Shown here one piece after another: positions 32,170-42,371 of a stretch of DNA of 64,000 nucleotides (its first letter is position 1; each line of letters begins with the position of its first letter). The position numbers were made by a program, and so were the translations under genes. Origin of the DNA: Nannocystis pusilla (GTDB lineage: Bacteria; Myxococcota_A; Polyangia; Nannocystales; Nannocystaceae). The notes beneath the pieces were generated by a model, which had not been told where the DNA came from, did not search any database, and saw only the letters and a program-made list of their open reading frames with translations. The DNA is taken from contig NZ_JAIRAU010000027.1 of NCBI RefSeq assembly GCF_020073745.1, forward strand, positions 576,001-640,000. The letters run 5' to 3'.

Positions 32170-33855
32170 ATGGAGCTCATGGGCCTCTGGATCGTCGGTG
32201 CGCTGCTCGCAGGGTGGCTCGTGCATCGCTTCGTGACCCGCCGAGCCGGCGACCGGCTGCGACGAGAGCAGCTGCGTCACGGCTGGGGCCGGCCCTTCGA
32301 GCGCGAGGGCGTCGATCCTGCTCGCCCGCTGCGCGAGTCCATGGACGCCGGCGAGCACGAGCGGCTCGACGACCAGACCTGGCGCGACCTGCTGCTCGAC
32401 CAGGTCGTCTCGAAGCTCGATCGCACCATCACGGCCGCGGGCTCGCAGGCCCTGTATCGATGGATCCGCCGCCCGCTGCTCGATGTCGACGCCCTCCGTC
32501 GACGCAATGCAATGATCGAGGCGATGGGCCGGGACCCGGCGCTTCGCGCGGAGATCCAGGCGCTCCTGCTCGAATTCGGCGAGGGTCGAGGCAAGCACCT
32601 GCCGCGCGTCCTGTGGGGCAGCATCGAGGAGCCCGAGGTGCCGCTGCCCGTCTTGCGGCTGCTCCCCGTCGCGCTGGTGGGCTCCATCGCCGCGGGCATC
32701 CTCCTGCCTTCATTGCTCTTGCTCGGTGTGGGGGCGGCGATCTTCGCCGCCAACATCGTCATTCACAACCGGGCGTCGTACACCATCGCGCCGATGATGC
32801 TGGCCCTCGAAGACGTGGGTCGCCTCGTCATGGTCGCGCAGCGCCTGGTCCAGCTCCCTTCGGTCGCGCGCACGGAGTCACTGCGGCCCGCGCTGCACGA
32901 GATCGAGGCGATGCTCCCCGGGACCCGCTCGCTGGTGCGTCGCACCACGATGCTTCACTTCAACGATCCGTTCGATCTGTCCGAGTACCTCAAGACCGTG
33001 CTGCTGCTGGAGGTCATCCGCTTCTACGGCGCCGCCCGGTCGCTGCGCCGCTTGCAGCCGCCGTTGCGGCGCATCCTCGACGTGGTTGGCGACCTCGACG
33101 CGGCCCAGTCGGCCGCGAGCCTGCGGGAAGACCCGGCCACGTGCATTCCCCGGATCGATGCGTCCGACGGCGCGAGCGCGCCGCCCCGGATCCGCGCGGA
33201 GGACCTGCGCAATCCTCTGCTGGCCCGAGCCGTGGGCAACGACCTGCTGCTGCCGAGCACGTGCCTGCTCGTCTCCGGCTCGAACATGTCGGGCAAGACC
33301 ACGTTCCTCCGCACCGTGGCCGTCAACGCGGTGCTCGCCCAGAGCGTCTGTGTCGTCTACGCGACCTCCTATCGCGGCGCGCCCGTCCGGGTCGCCTCGT
33401 GCATCGGCATCGCCGACGATCTCCTCACAGGCCGCAGCTACTACCGCGCCGAGCTCGACGCGATCCTCCGGATCGTGCGCGGCGCCGAGGCCGGTCCCTG
33501 CCTCGTCGTACTCGACGAGATCTTCCGCGGTACCAATCCGCTCGAGCGCACGGCCGCCGCGGTGGCGGTGTTGCAGCACTTCGCAAGCCGTCACCTCGTG
33601 CTCGCCGCGACCCACGATCTCGAGATCGGCGAGCAGATGGAGGGCGCCTTCACCGAGGCCCACTTCTGCGAGGTCGCCACGGAGGACGGCGAGCTCGACT
33701 TCGACTACCGCCTGCGCCCCGGCCGCATCGAGCGCCCCAACGCCATCGCCCTGCTGGCCCGCACCGGCTTCCCCGAGGATATCGTGCAGCGAGCGACGCA
33801 GCTGGTCGAAGCCCACGCCACCCGTGCCGGTGCACATGCGCAATCCGCCGGCTAG
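32170..33855 (+). CDS. Membrane-anchored MutS-like ATPase
   Basis: 561 residues from ATG 32170; a second Met at codon 4 is possible. An N-terminal helix (LWIVGALLAGWLVHRFV) and two central helices (about 157-200, VALVGSIAAGILLPSLLLLG) anchor it in the membrane. Residues 55-150 resemble the MutS core (DQVVSKLDRTITAAGSQALY, WIRRPLLD). The C-terminal ATPase has Walker A SGSNMSGKTTFLR (about 369), Walker B CLVVLDEIFRGTN (about 445) and a H-loop ATHD. Known: such proteins are MutS homologues without the mismatch-recognition domain. Their function is unclear and need not be DNA repair. The stop codon overlaps the start of the 293-bp repeat. Confidence 0.84.
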   Translation: MELMGLWIVGALLAGWLVHRFVTRRAGDRLRREQLRHGWGRPFEREGVDPARPLRESMDAGEHERLDDQTWRDLLLDQVVSKLDRTITAAGSQALYRWIRRPLLDVDALRRRNAMIEAMGRDPALRAEIQALLLEFGEGRGKHLPRVLWGSIEEPEVPLPVLRLLPVALVGSIAAGILLPSLLLLGVGAAIFAANIVIHNRASYTIAPMMLALEDVGRLVMVAQRLVQLPSVARTESLRPALHEIEAMLPGTRSLVRRTTMLHFNDPFDLSEYLKTVLLLEVIRFYGAARSLRRLQPPLRRILDVVGDLDAAQSAASLREDPATCIPRIDASDGASAPPRIRAEDLRNPLLARAVGNDLLLPSTCLLVSGSNMSGKTTFLRTVAVNAVLAQSVCVVYATSYRGAPVRVASCIGIADDLLTGRSYYRAELDAILRIVRGAEAGPCLVVLDEIFRGTNPLERTAAAVAVLQHFASRHLVLAATHDLEIGEQMEGAFTEAHFCEVATEDGELDFDYRLRPGRIERPNAIALLARTGFPEDIVQRATQLVEAHATRAGAHAQSAG

Positions 33856-34144
33856 GAGCCTGCCTGAGAAAACGCGCGCCAGAAGGCGCGGGGCCGTGGA
33901 GATCTGGGTGACGGCGGGCACGGAGCGGCGGAGCGGGTCCCTCGCGACGGCGGGGCCCTCCCAGGCAACGTGCTCGGCGCCCGTGGGCTTCGATGGTGAG
34001 CTGTCGTTGAGAACAGGTTCATTCGTGCTTCGCGGACGATGGCGCCTGCGCGCGGTTGCCTGCGGTCCCTCCCGCCTGCGTCCCACTCCGCCGCTCCGTG
34101 CCCGCCTGCGGAGAGCGTCGCCGGCCCCGCTTGTCGTCGTGCGG
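33852..34144 (-). repeat. 293-bp dispersed repeat, copy A (inverted)
   Basis: Reverse-complement copy of the element seen at 34817-35017 plus 36524-36624, with about 95 percent identity by eye. Internal inverted arms lie at 33913-33937 and 34082-34106. It begins at CTAG, which contains the stop codon of the MutS-like gene. With copy B/C it brackets a truncated transposase gene. Confidence 0.85.
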
Positions 34145-34703
34145 GAGGCTCACCGAGCGGCGGCGAGTGCGGCGCGACCCACCGCGCGACCTCGGCCGCG
34201 AGCTGCGGCTCGACCTCTTTCATCCGCGCGTAGCTCATCGCCTTGTGCTTCGAGGCGTTCGCCTTGATCTTCGTCCCGTCGAGCGCGACGTGTCCGAGCT
34301 TCACCAGTCCGGCTTTCTGGCACAGCCGGAGAACCTGGCCGAAGAGACCGCCGAGCGCCGGGAGATGCCGCCGGCGGAAGTCATTAACCGTGCGATGATC
34401 CGGCCGCTGACACGCAGTTACGGCCATGAAGTCAACTCGCTGCTCACACGCCTGCGCGATCTTCCGCGACGAGAACACGCCCTGCGAATAGGCGTACAGG
34501 AGCAGCGCAGTCATCATCGCAGGGTGAAACGGAGGCTGCCCGCGCTCCTCCGTGTACGCGCCGAAGATCTCCGACAGGTCGAGCGACTCCCGCACCAGAT
34601 CCCGCACGAAGTGGGCGACGTGGCCCTCCGGCACGAGCTCGTGCACGGACGGCGGCAGGAGCTGGAGTTGGTCGATCTCCCACGGGCGGAATGTCTTGCT
34701 CAT
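34145..34703 (-). pseudogene. Truncated transposase (IS1182-like, DUF772 N-terminus)
   Basis: From ATG 34703-34701 the frame reads MSKTFRPWEIDQLQLLPPSV, then VHELVPEGHVAHFVRDLVRE, FHPAMMTALLLYAYSQGVFS, DHRTVNDFRRRHLPALGGLF and VALDGTKIKANASKHKAMSY. These are hallmarks of the N-terminal half of IS1182/IS5-type transposases, including the first catalytic Asp in ALDGTK. After about 185 residues the match stops exactly where copy A of the 293-bp repeat begins, so the C-terminal half with the remaining catalytic residues is missing and the gene cannot be functional. A start four codons upstream (MKDGMSK) is possible. Confidence 0.85.
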
Positions 34704-34770
34704 GCCGTCCTTCATGAAATACCTTCGCGCGAAATCGAGCTGTGAACATCGTTGATTCGTCGCGAGGATT

Positions 34771-34798
34771 CTCATGTCCTTCGAGACATCCGGGCGCA
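34771..34798. repeat. Two 14-bp-period units
   Basis: CTCATGTCCTTCGA followed directly by GACATCCGGGCGCA. They sit upstream of the truncated transposase gene, just outside copy B of the 293-bp repeat. Same family as 13563-13632. Confidence 0.5.
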
Positions 34799-34816
34799 TG
34801 GCCTGGGCGAATGAAC

Positions 34817-35017
34817 CCGCACGGCGACAAGCGGGGCCGGCGACGCTCTCCGCAGGCGGGCACGGAGCGGCGGAGTGGGACGCAGGCGGGAGGGGCCGCA
34901 GGCAACCGCGCGCAGGCGCCATCGTCCGCGAAGCACGAACGAACCTGTCCTCAACGACAGCTCATCATCGAAGCCCAAGGGCGCCGAGCACGTTGCCTGG
35001 GAGGGCCCCGCCGTCGC
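34817..35017 (+). repeat. 293-bp dispersed repeat, copy B (left part)
   Basis: Left two-thirds of a repeat unit, interrupted at 35017 by the IS4-family element and continued at 36524. The left inverted arm is at 34855-34879. The last nine bases, CGCCGTCGC (35009-35017), are the target duplication. Confidence 0.87.
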
Positions 35018-36523
35018 CTCGGTGTTGATCACAATTTTCGTCGTGGATCCAGGGCGCCTCGCGGAGGGTCACTCACAGTTGCAGCATGCAGGACGCAGCA
35101 TGGGCTCAAGAAGAGTTCGGAGCGGCAGACCTCGGCGATAGGCGACGTAACGAGCGCTTGAAGCTGATCACGCAGCGCCTGGCAGAGAGGCCAGGCGGGA
35201 AGCTGACCCGAGTGTTCGAAGTCGGGTGTGAGCTGGAGGCTGCGTACAGGTTCGTCGAGAGCCCCGACATCTCGATCGACGAGCTGGAACGGGCGCGTGG
35301 TGAGGCGTGTGCCCGGCGACTGGCCGAGATGCCGATGGCGATCGTCCCCGTCGATCAGACCAGCATCAAGCTCGACGAGCAGAGAAAGTCCACCAGCTTC
35401 GGCTCGGTTGGGACCCGCACAAGCAGGGCTCGAGGTGTCCATCTGATGACGGGGCTCGCGCTGGACAGCGAGGGAGTCGTGCTCGGGGTACTGCATCAAG
35501 ATCGCTGGCTCCGCAGCGAAATACCCACGCCACCGCGCCGACGAGGCCGCAGCGGCAGGCGCAAGGACAAGCGCCCGGCCGAGCAGCGGGAGTCGTTCGC
35601 GTGGGTGCGAGCGCTGGACGGGTGCCACGAGCAACTCCGGCAGCATGCGCCCAACGTGCTTGCCTGGTACCAGGCCGATCAAGGGGCGGACTTCTGGCGC
35701 GTGTTCGCCTGGGCCCACGAGCACGACGCGCTTCTGACCGCGCGGATCTGTCACGAGCGCGTGGTCGTCAACGGCGGGCAAGAGAACTACCTGCACGCCT
35801 GGATCGAGGCGCTACCGGTCGCCTATCGCTACCAGATCGAGATTCCGGATCGAGCGGAGCGGTCCGGCCGGACTGCAACGCTGAGCGTGCGCTTCGGGAC
35901 CACGACCGTCCGCTACACGGCGGATGCGAAGCGCAAGGTATCCCTCTGCATGTCGATCGTCGCGGTGACGGAGCCCCGGCCGCCAAAGGATGTGTCACCC
36001 ATCGAGTGGCTGCTGCTCACGACGTATCCCGTGCAGAGCTCGCGGGACGCCGAGTTGGTGATCCACAACTACACGATGCGCTGGCGCTGCGAGGAGTTCC
36101 ATCGCACCTTGAAGACCGGCGCCTGCGACATCGAAGCGTCCGAGCTCGAGTCGTTCGAGGCCTTCTCGCGCCTGCTGATCATCGCCTCGTCGGTCGCGGC
36201 CCGCATCGAGCGCATCAAATTCCTATCGCGCACCCAACCCGATGCCCCCGCCACCGTGGCCTACAGCAGAGAGGAGATCGAGGTGCTCATACGGCTGCGT
36301 CAGCAGCACATGGTCCGCAAAAAACCCCCGTACCGTCCCTCCGAGATCCCACCGCTCCACGTCGTGACGGGATGGGTCGCGGAGCTCGGCGGCTACAGGC
36401 CGGGGCCCAAGCGCGGACCACCCGGAACGATCGTGCTCTGTCGTGGCCTCATCGTCCTCCAGACGGCTGTCCTCGGCGCACGCGCTGTCCGGCGCTCGAG
36501 CGCAAGATATGGCTAACGACGAG
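35018..36523 (+). mobile_element. IS4-family insertion sequence, intact, 1506 bp
   Basis: Bounded by 9-bp direct repeats CGCCGTCGC at 35009-35017 and 36524-36532. Removing the element and one copy restores the sequence of the uninterrupted repeat copy A, so the ends are exact. The termini are imperfect inverted repeats starting CTCG (left CTCGGTGTTGATCAC, right end reads inward CTCGTCGTTAGCCAT). A 9-bp duplication is what IS50/Tn5-like members of IS4 make. One transposase gene fills it. Confidence 0.92.
35086..36516 (+). CDS. IS4-family (Tn5-like) transposase
   Basis: 476 residues from ATG 35086. The N-terminal Tn5-type DNA-binding region is WAQEEFGAADLGDRRRNERL. The DDE core is present: VPVDQTSIKL (first Asp, about 102), a second Asp in YQADQGADF, and the signature Y-x2-R-x3-E-x6-K in YTMRWRCEEFHRTLKTG, which carries the catalytic Glu. 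It is the full length of Tn5-like transposases with no frameshift, so it is likely active. It cuts and pastes the element via hairpin intermediates, as known for IS50/IS10 relatives. Its stop lies 7 bases from the right end of the element. Confidence 0.93.
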   Translation: MQDAAWAQEEFGAADLGDRRRNERLKLITQRLAERPGGKLTRVFEVGCELEAAYRFVESPDISIDELERARGEACARRLAEMPMAIVPVDQTSIKLDEQRKSTSFGSVGTRTSRARGVHLMTGLALDSEGVVLGVLHQDRWLRSEIPTPPRRRGRSGRRKDKRPAEQRESFAWVRALDGCHEQLRQHAPNVLAWYQADQGADFWRVFAWAHEHDALLTARICHERVVVNGGQENYLHAWIEALPVAYRYQIEIPDRAERSGRTATLSVRFGTTTVRYTADAKRKVSLCMSIVAVTEPRPPKDVSPIEWLLLTTYPVQSSRDAELVIHNYTMRWRCEEFHRTLKTGACDIEASELESFEAFSRLLIIASSVAARIERIKFLSRTQPDAPATVAYSREEIEVLIRLRQQHMVRKKPPYRPSEIPPLHVVTGWVAELGGYRPGPKRGPPGTIVLCRGLIVLQTAVLGARAVRRSSARYG

Positions 36524-36624
36524 CGCCGTCGCGAGGGACCCGCTCCGCCGCTCCGTGCCCGCCGTCACCCAGATCTCCACGGCCCCGCGCCTTCGGCCAC
36601 GCGATTTCCTGGACAGGCTCCTAG
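36524..36624 (+). repeat. 293-bp dispersed repeat, copy B (right part)
   Basis: Continues the unit split by the IS element and ends at CTAG, as copy A does. The right inverted arm is at 36539-36563. The end (GCCTTCGGCCACGCGATTTC) has drifted from copy A more than the rest. Confidence 0.84.
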
Positions 36625-36645
36625 CGGCGAATCTGCCGGTGGCCG

Positions 36646-37344
36646 TCAGCGGAGCCCGGCGAAGGTGGCCGCGATCGCGGCCCGCGTGCGACTGGAAGTC
36701 ACGTCGCGGACGAATCGATCGGCGGGCGGAGCCACTGTCAGCAAACCGATCACGCCGGCGTAGAGGAGGGCAGTCCCGAGCCACTGGCGCCGGCTGCCGA
36801 GCTTGAGCGCGGTGCCGAAGGGGCGCTTCATTCGTGCGCCGACGAGGTCGACGCTGAACAGCTCGTCGAGCACGAGGTGGATGAGAAAGCCGCCCGTGAG
36901 GAACACGCCCGCGAGCCAGGCGGGGGTCGGCGCGAGGTGGAACGAACGCCAGGCGAGGTGCACCGCGACGGCCCCGACCAGCGCGGCGAAGGGGAGCGAG
37001 TGTACGAGGCCGCGATGGACGCACAGCCAGGCGGTGAAGCCACGGAGGCCGACGCGGATCACCGCGAACGCCGCGAGGGCCGCGAGCGCCACCAGCCACG
37101 GCGCGGTGTGCTCGCGGAGCGCCAGAGCGACGGCTGCGGCCGCGGCCACGGCGAGGGTGCCGAAGATGATCCGGGTCGGCACGGAGTTGTCGGCGTCGAT
37201 GTCGGGGAGCATTCCCCCGAGCACGCCGAGGCCGAAGCAGACGCCGCCGACCGCCGGCGTCACCAGGCCGCCTGCCATCGCCAGGCCCGCGGCGAGCGCC
37301 GAGGGTATCGCCGCACCGAGGACGTGGACGCGAAAGTTGGCCAT
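36646..37344 (-). CDS. YdjM-like membrane metal-dependent hydrolase family
   Basis: 232 residues with 5-6 membrane segments. Conserved motifs of the YdjM (DUF457) family are present: GGMLPDIDADNS near residue 44, CVHRGLVHSLPF near 108 and FLIHLVLDELFSVD near 151. Their Asp/His residues probably bind metal in the membrane plane. Family members are annotated as putative metal-dependent hydrolases; the E. coli member is LexA-regulated and of unknown substrate. No SOS box was recognised here. The gene runs minus, with its stop 22 bp beyond the repeat. Confidence 0.85.
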   Translation of the reverse strand: MANFRVHVLGAAIPSALAAGLAMAGGLVTPAVGGVCFGLGVLGGMLPDIDADNSVPTRIIFGTLAVAAAAAVALALREHTAPWLVALAALAAFAVIRVGLRGFTAWLCVHRGLVHSLPFAALVGAVAVHLAWRSFHLAPTPAWLAGVFLTGGFLIHLVLDELFSVDLVGARMKRPFGTALKLGSRRQWLGTALLYAGVIGLLTVAPPADRFVRDVTSSRTRAAIAATFAGLR

Positions 37345-37622
37345 GGACCGGGCCGCGAGCTTAGGCCGGGCCGGCTCCCGCGTTCAAAAAAATTGGCGCC
37401 GCTCCTGACGGCGCGGAGGTCGTGGCCGAGCGCGTGGGCGTCGCAGGGGCACACGCGCGCCGGTGAGGCGCGCCAGAGCGCGCCTTCGACTCTCCCTGCG
37501 CCGGCGAAACGCGATCGATCGTCTGGCTCGGAGGGAGCGTGACCTGGGCCCCCCGTCTCACCGCATCGATGACAGGTCGAGCGGTGGGCGGGGCCGGTCC
37601 GGCGATGCGTCAGCCGATGTGA

Positions 37623-38384
37623 TCAGCTCGCGACAGCGTGCTCGAGCTCGCCGCGGGCCGCGACCTCGGCGTGGGCCTTGAGCCAGCGGCTGACCGAGGC
37701 CGCGTGCAAGTTCTCCTGCGCGAGCGCCCGGCGGCACTCGGCGGCCAGCTCGGAGTGACCGAGGGTCTCGGCGAGCGAGGCGAGCAGGTCCCAGCCGGCG
37801 ACGTCGGCGAGCTCGGCGATCTGCTGCGCGTGCAGGGCGTGCGCGAGGCCGGTGCGAGGATCGGAGATCACCTGCAGCACGCCGAGGCTCTCGACGGCAA
37901 TGATGTCGGCGGAGGGCGTCATCGCCGTCGGGTCGGCGCCGAGCGCCACGAGGGCCTGGACCATCACGTCGAAGTGGCGCGCCTCGTCGCTGCGGAACGC
38001 CACGAGCTCCTCCAGCGACGGGCCGCCCTCCCACGAACCCGTGGCCTCGAACTTGACGATCAGGCTGTCGTACAGGCGCACCCCCGTGCGCTCGAAGGCG
38101 AGCCGCTCGCCGAGCTTGTCGAGCAGCACGTTGGCCTTGGTGCCCTTGAGCAGCTCCTTGGCGGTCTTCGCCATGCCGCGGAGCGTCAGGGGCGGCGGCA
38201 TGTGGCCGAACTCGCCGGCCTCGGTGGCGTACTGGAGGCGGACCATGGCCGCGTCCTGCCACGAACCGGCCGAGCTGGGCGGGGCGGATCGGGCTCCGTC
38301 CGCAGTGAGCGGCCCGTCCAGGGGAGACAGAGCGATGCCGGTGCGGTTGATGCCGGTGTCGGTGGGGCGATCGTTCTTGTTCAT
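37623..38384 (-). CDS. Ferritin-like protein, second of an overlapping pair
   Basis: 253 residues; ATG 38384 overlaps the upstream stop in ATGA. A disordered N-terminus (about 45 residues) is followed by helices with metal-ligand patterns of the ferritin-like superfamily: LEELVAFRSDEARHFDVMVQ (ExxxH), HALHAQQIAELADV, and SELAAECRRALAQENLHA. Two Glu-x-x-His-type motifs suggest a di-iron or di-manganese site. The pairing of two such genes suggests a hetero-oligomer. The reaction is unknown; no ferroxidase gene context is visible. Cytosolic, no signal. Confidence 0.7.
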   Translation of the reverse strand: MNKNDRPTDTGINRTGIALSPLDGPLTADGARSAPPSSAGSWQDAAMVRLQYATEAGEFGHMPPPLTLRGMAKTAKELLKGTKANVLLDKLGERLAFERTGVRLYDSLIVKFEATGSWEGGPSLEELVAFRSDEARHFDVMVQALVALGADPTAMTPSADIIAVESLGVLQVISDPRTGLAHALHAQQIAELADVAGWDLLASLAETLGHSELAAECRRALAQENLHAASVSRWLKAHAEVAARGELEHAVAS

Positions 38385-39589
38385 TGTGCAGCCTCCTCCC
38401 GGGCCAGCGATGCGAATGCAGCCTCGCGCACGCGAGGGTCGGTGAGCTCGGTCCCGGGGTTCCATTGATAGCCGGCGGCCACGACCTCCGAGGGCGAGCC
38501 CTTGGCGTTGAGCTGGGCGCGGTAGGCGATCGACGCCGGGCTGTCCTGGCTCAGCGGCACGATGTCGTACCCGCGCGCCCGCAGATCGACCTCCGCCGCC
38601 AGGGTCTCGCGCACGAACTCCCGGTGGCTGGTGAAGCTGAGCGGATCCGGGAACTCGGCCGGCAGCAGCTCCGCCGGGTCGCGGCCCTCGAGCGTCTGCA
38701 TCAGCTCGCGGACGAGCCGCAGGTGCTCGAGCTCGTAGCTCAGGAAGCGCTCCCAGATCTGCTTGATCCGCGGGTTCGACTCCTGCGAATAACAGCTCCA
38801 GTACGCGTACACCTCGGTCGCCTCCTGCACGAGCCATTTCTCGAGCCAGGTCTCGCTCGGGTCGCTCAGCGCCTCGTACTGCGTGACGTGCTGCTCCTCG
38901 ATGGAGGCGATCTCGGCGTAGAGCTGGCGCGCGATCGGGTCGGCGAAGGTCGGGCCGACGGTCAGGTAGTAGTCGCGCGTCTGCCACTCCGAGCCGGTGA
39001 TCAGCGCCGCGTGGATCTTCGTCAGCGGCGCGGCCCTGGTCTTCTCGTAGTGCTGGCGCAGGTCGTCCTCGGGCGCGCGGTGCTCGACGGAGGTCGGACG
39101 CCCGGGCATGACGTCGGTGTAGCTCTGCAGGATGTTGTTGGCGTCCTTGCCGCACAGGCGGTCCATCAGCGCCGCGTAGCGGTACAGGTGGTCGAAGTCT
39201 TCGAGCAGCCCGAAGCGGTACACCCGCGCCATGTACGGATCGGGCTCGACGGCGGCGACGTGCGCCGTGACCTCGATCGCCACCTGCTCGAAGCCGATCG
39301 TCGTCTCGAGCGTCGACTGGTCGCCCGGCATCAGCCAGTTGATCATCGTCGCCTGGTGGTGCTCGACCCGCCGGATCCGGGCGAGCGGCAGGCGCAGCTC
39401 CGGATTGAAGCGCGCCGCGAAGTGCTTGAAGCGGCACGCCTCCTGCTCCACGCCGTGCATCAAGATCTGACGCACCCGCGTGAACGCGTCGTCGTCGAGC
39501 TTGCTGTACGGCTCGCCGACGATGTCCTTCCACGTGAACATTTGCCGCTCGAGCGGCGTGCCGCGCTCCTTGAAGATGTCGAGGCTCAC
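38381..39589 (-). CDS. Large ferritin-like/di-iron protein
   Basis: 402 residues if started at GTG 39589-39587, which has AGGAG 6 bases upstream; a TTG two codons earlier is possible. Helical throughout, with several metal-ligand motifs: EQEACRFKHFAARF, RRVEHHQATMINWL, EIASIEEQHVTQYEALSD (ExxH), and LVQEATEVYAYWSCYS. EExxH-type pairs place it with ferritin-like di-iron carboxylate proteins, but it is about twice the usual length, so it may be an internal duplication of a four-helix bundle. Coupled to the smaller ferritin-like gene by ATGA. Confidence 0.72.
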   Translation of the reverse strand: MSLDIFKERGTPLERQMFTWKDIVGEPYSKLDDDAFTRVRQILMHGVEQEACRFKHFAARFNPELRLPLARIRRVEHHQATMINWLMPGDQSTLETTIGFEQVAIEVTAHVAAVEPDPYMARVYRFGLLEDFDHLYRYAALMDRLCGKDANNILQSYTDVMPGRPTSVEHRAPEDDLRQHYEKTRAAPLTKIHAALITGSEWQTRDYYLTVGPTFADPIARQLYAEIASIEEQHVTQYEALSDPSETWLEKWLVQEATEVYAYWSCYSQESNPRIKQIWERFLSYELEHLRLVRELMQTLEGRDPAELLPAEFPDPLSFTSHREFVRETLAAEVDLRARGYDIVPLSQDSPASIAYRAQLNAKGSPSEVVAAGYQWNPGTELTDPRVREAAFASLAREEAAQ

Positions 39590-39852
39590 TTCCAACTCCT
39601 GGACGGGTAGATTGTTGCGGCTCTCTGGCCCTGTTCAGGACCAGAGCAAGCGCAAATCCAAATTCGGTCGCGCAGGTGCCCGGGAGCGGCTCGCCCACGA
39701 TCAACGGCGCAGCGGCGCGGCGAACGCCCCGCAATCTCCCTCCTTCCGTGTCCTCGCGGACGCGCTGCACCGACGCGGGCCAATTCGTGATCTCGGGGCC
39801 CGACAAGGACAGACGGCGCCGGCGCCCTGGGAATTGCCCTGGCGTCGAAGGT

Positions 39853-41982
<2,130 letters not shown>

Positions 41983-42006
41983 GGCGAACCTCGATGTCGG
42001 CGTCAC

Positions 42007-42371
42007 CCGGCCGCGCGGCGTCGGTCCTCGACGCGTGCGCCGTACTCACGCGCATGGTCGCCGTCGGTGCTCCGCGTCGTCATGACGGTCCGTCTCCGTG
42101 TCCCTCGCGCGCCGCTGCCGGTGCGACGAGGAGAGGCGTGGTCGGAAAACCGAGGCGAGCAAACGACGTCGGACAGGCAGAGAATTGCCGACGTATCCGC
42201 GCAACGAGCCCGGCGCCGGCGGCGACCGAGCTGATCGGCGTGAGACGCGCGAACCGCCGGCCCGGGTCTCCCGCTCGCCACGACCCTCGCGGGTGGCTCC
42301 TCGGCCACCCGTTCGTCGTTCGTGCCGTGATGCTCAGTGCGAACGGCGACGAACCACGGCGCGAGCGCCGG
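42007..42371. other. Intergenic, 365 bp
   Basis: Between the PAS-STAS gene (stop at 42372) and glgX, both minus. No protein-like frame or clear hairpin was seen; it presumably holds the glgX promoter. Confidence 0.35.

Noticed and set aside
36646..37344. SOS (LexA) control of the YdjM-like gene
   Set aside because: I looked for a LexA-type dyad upstream of 37344 and saw none that I could support.
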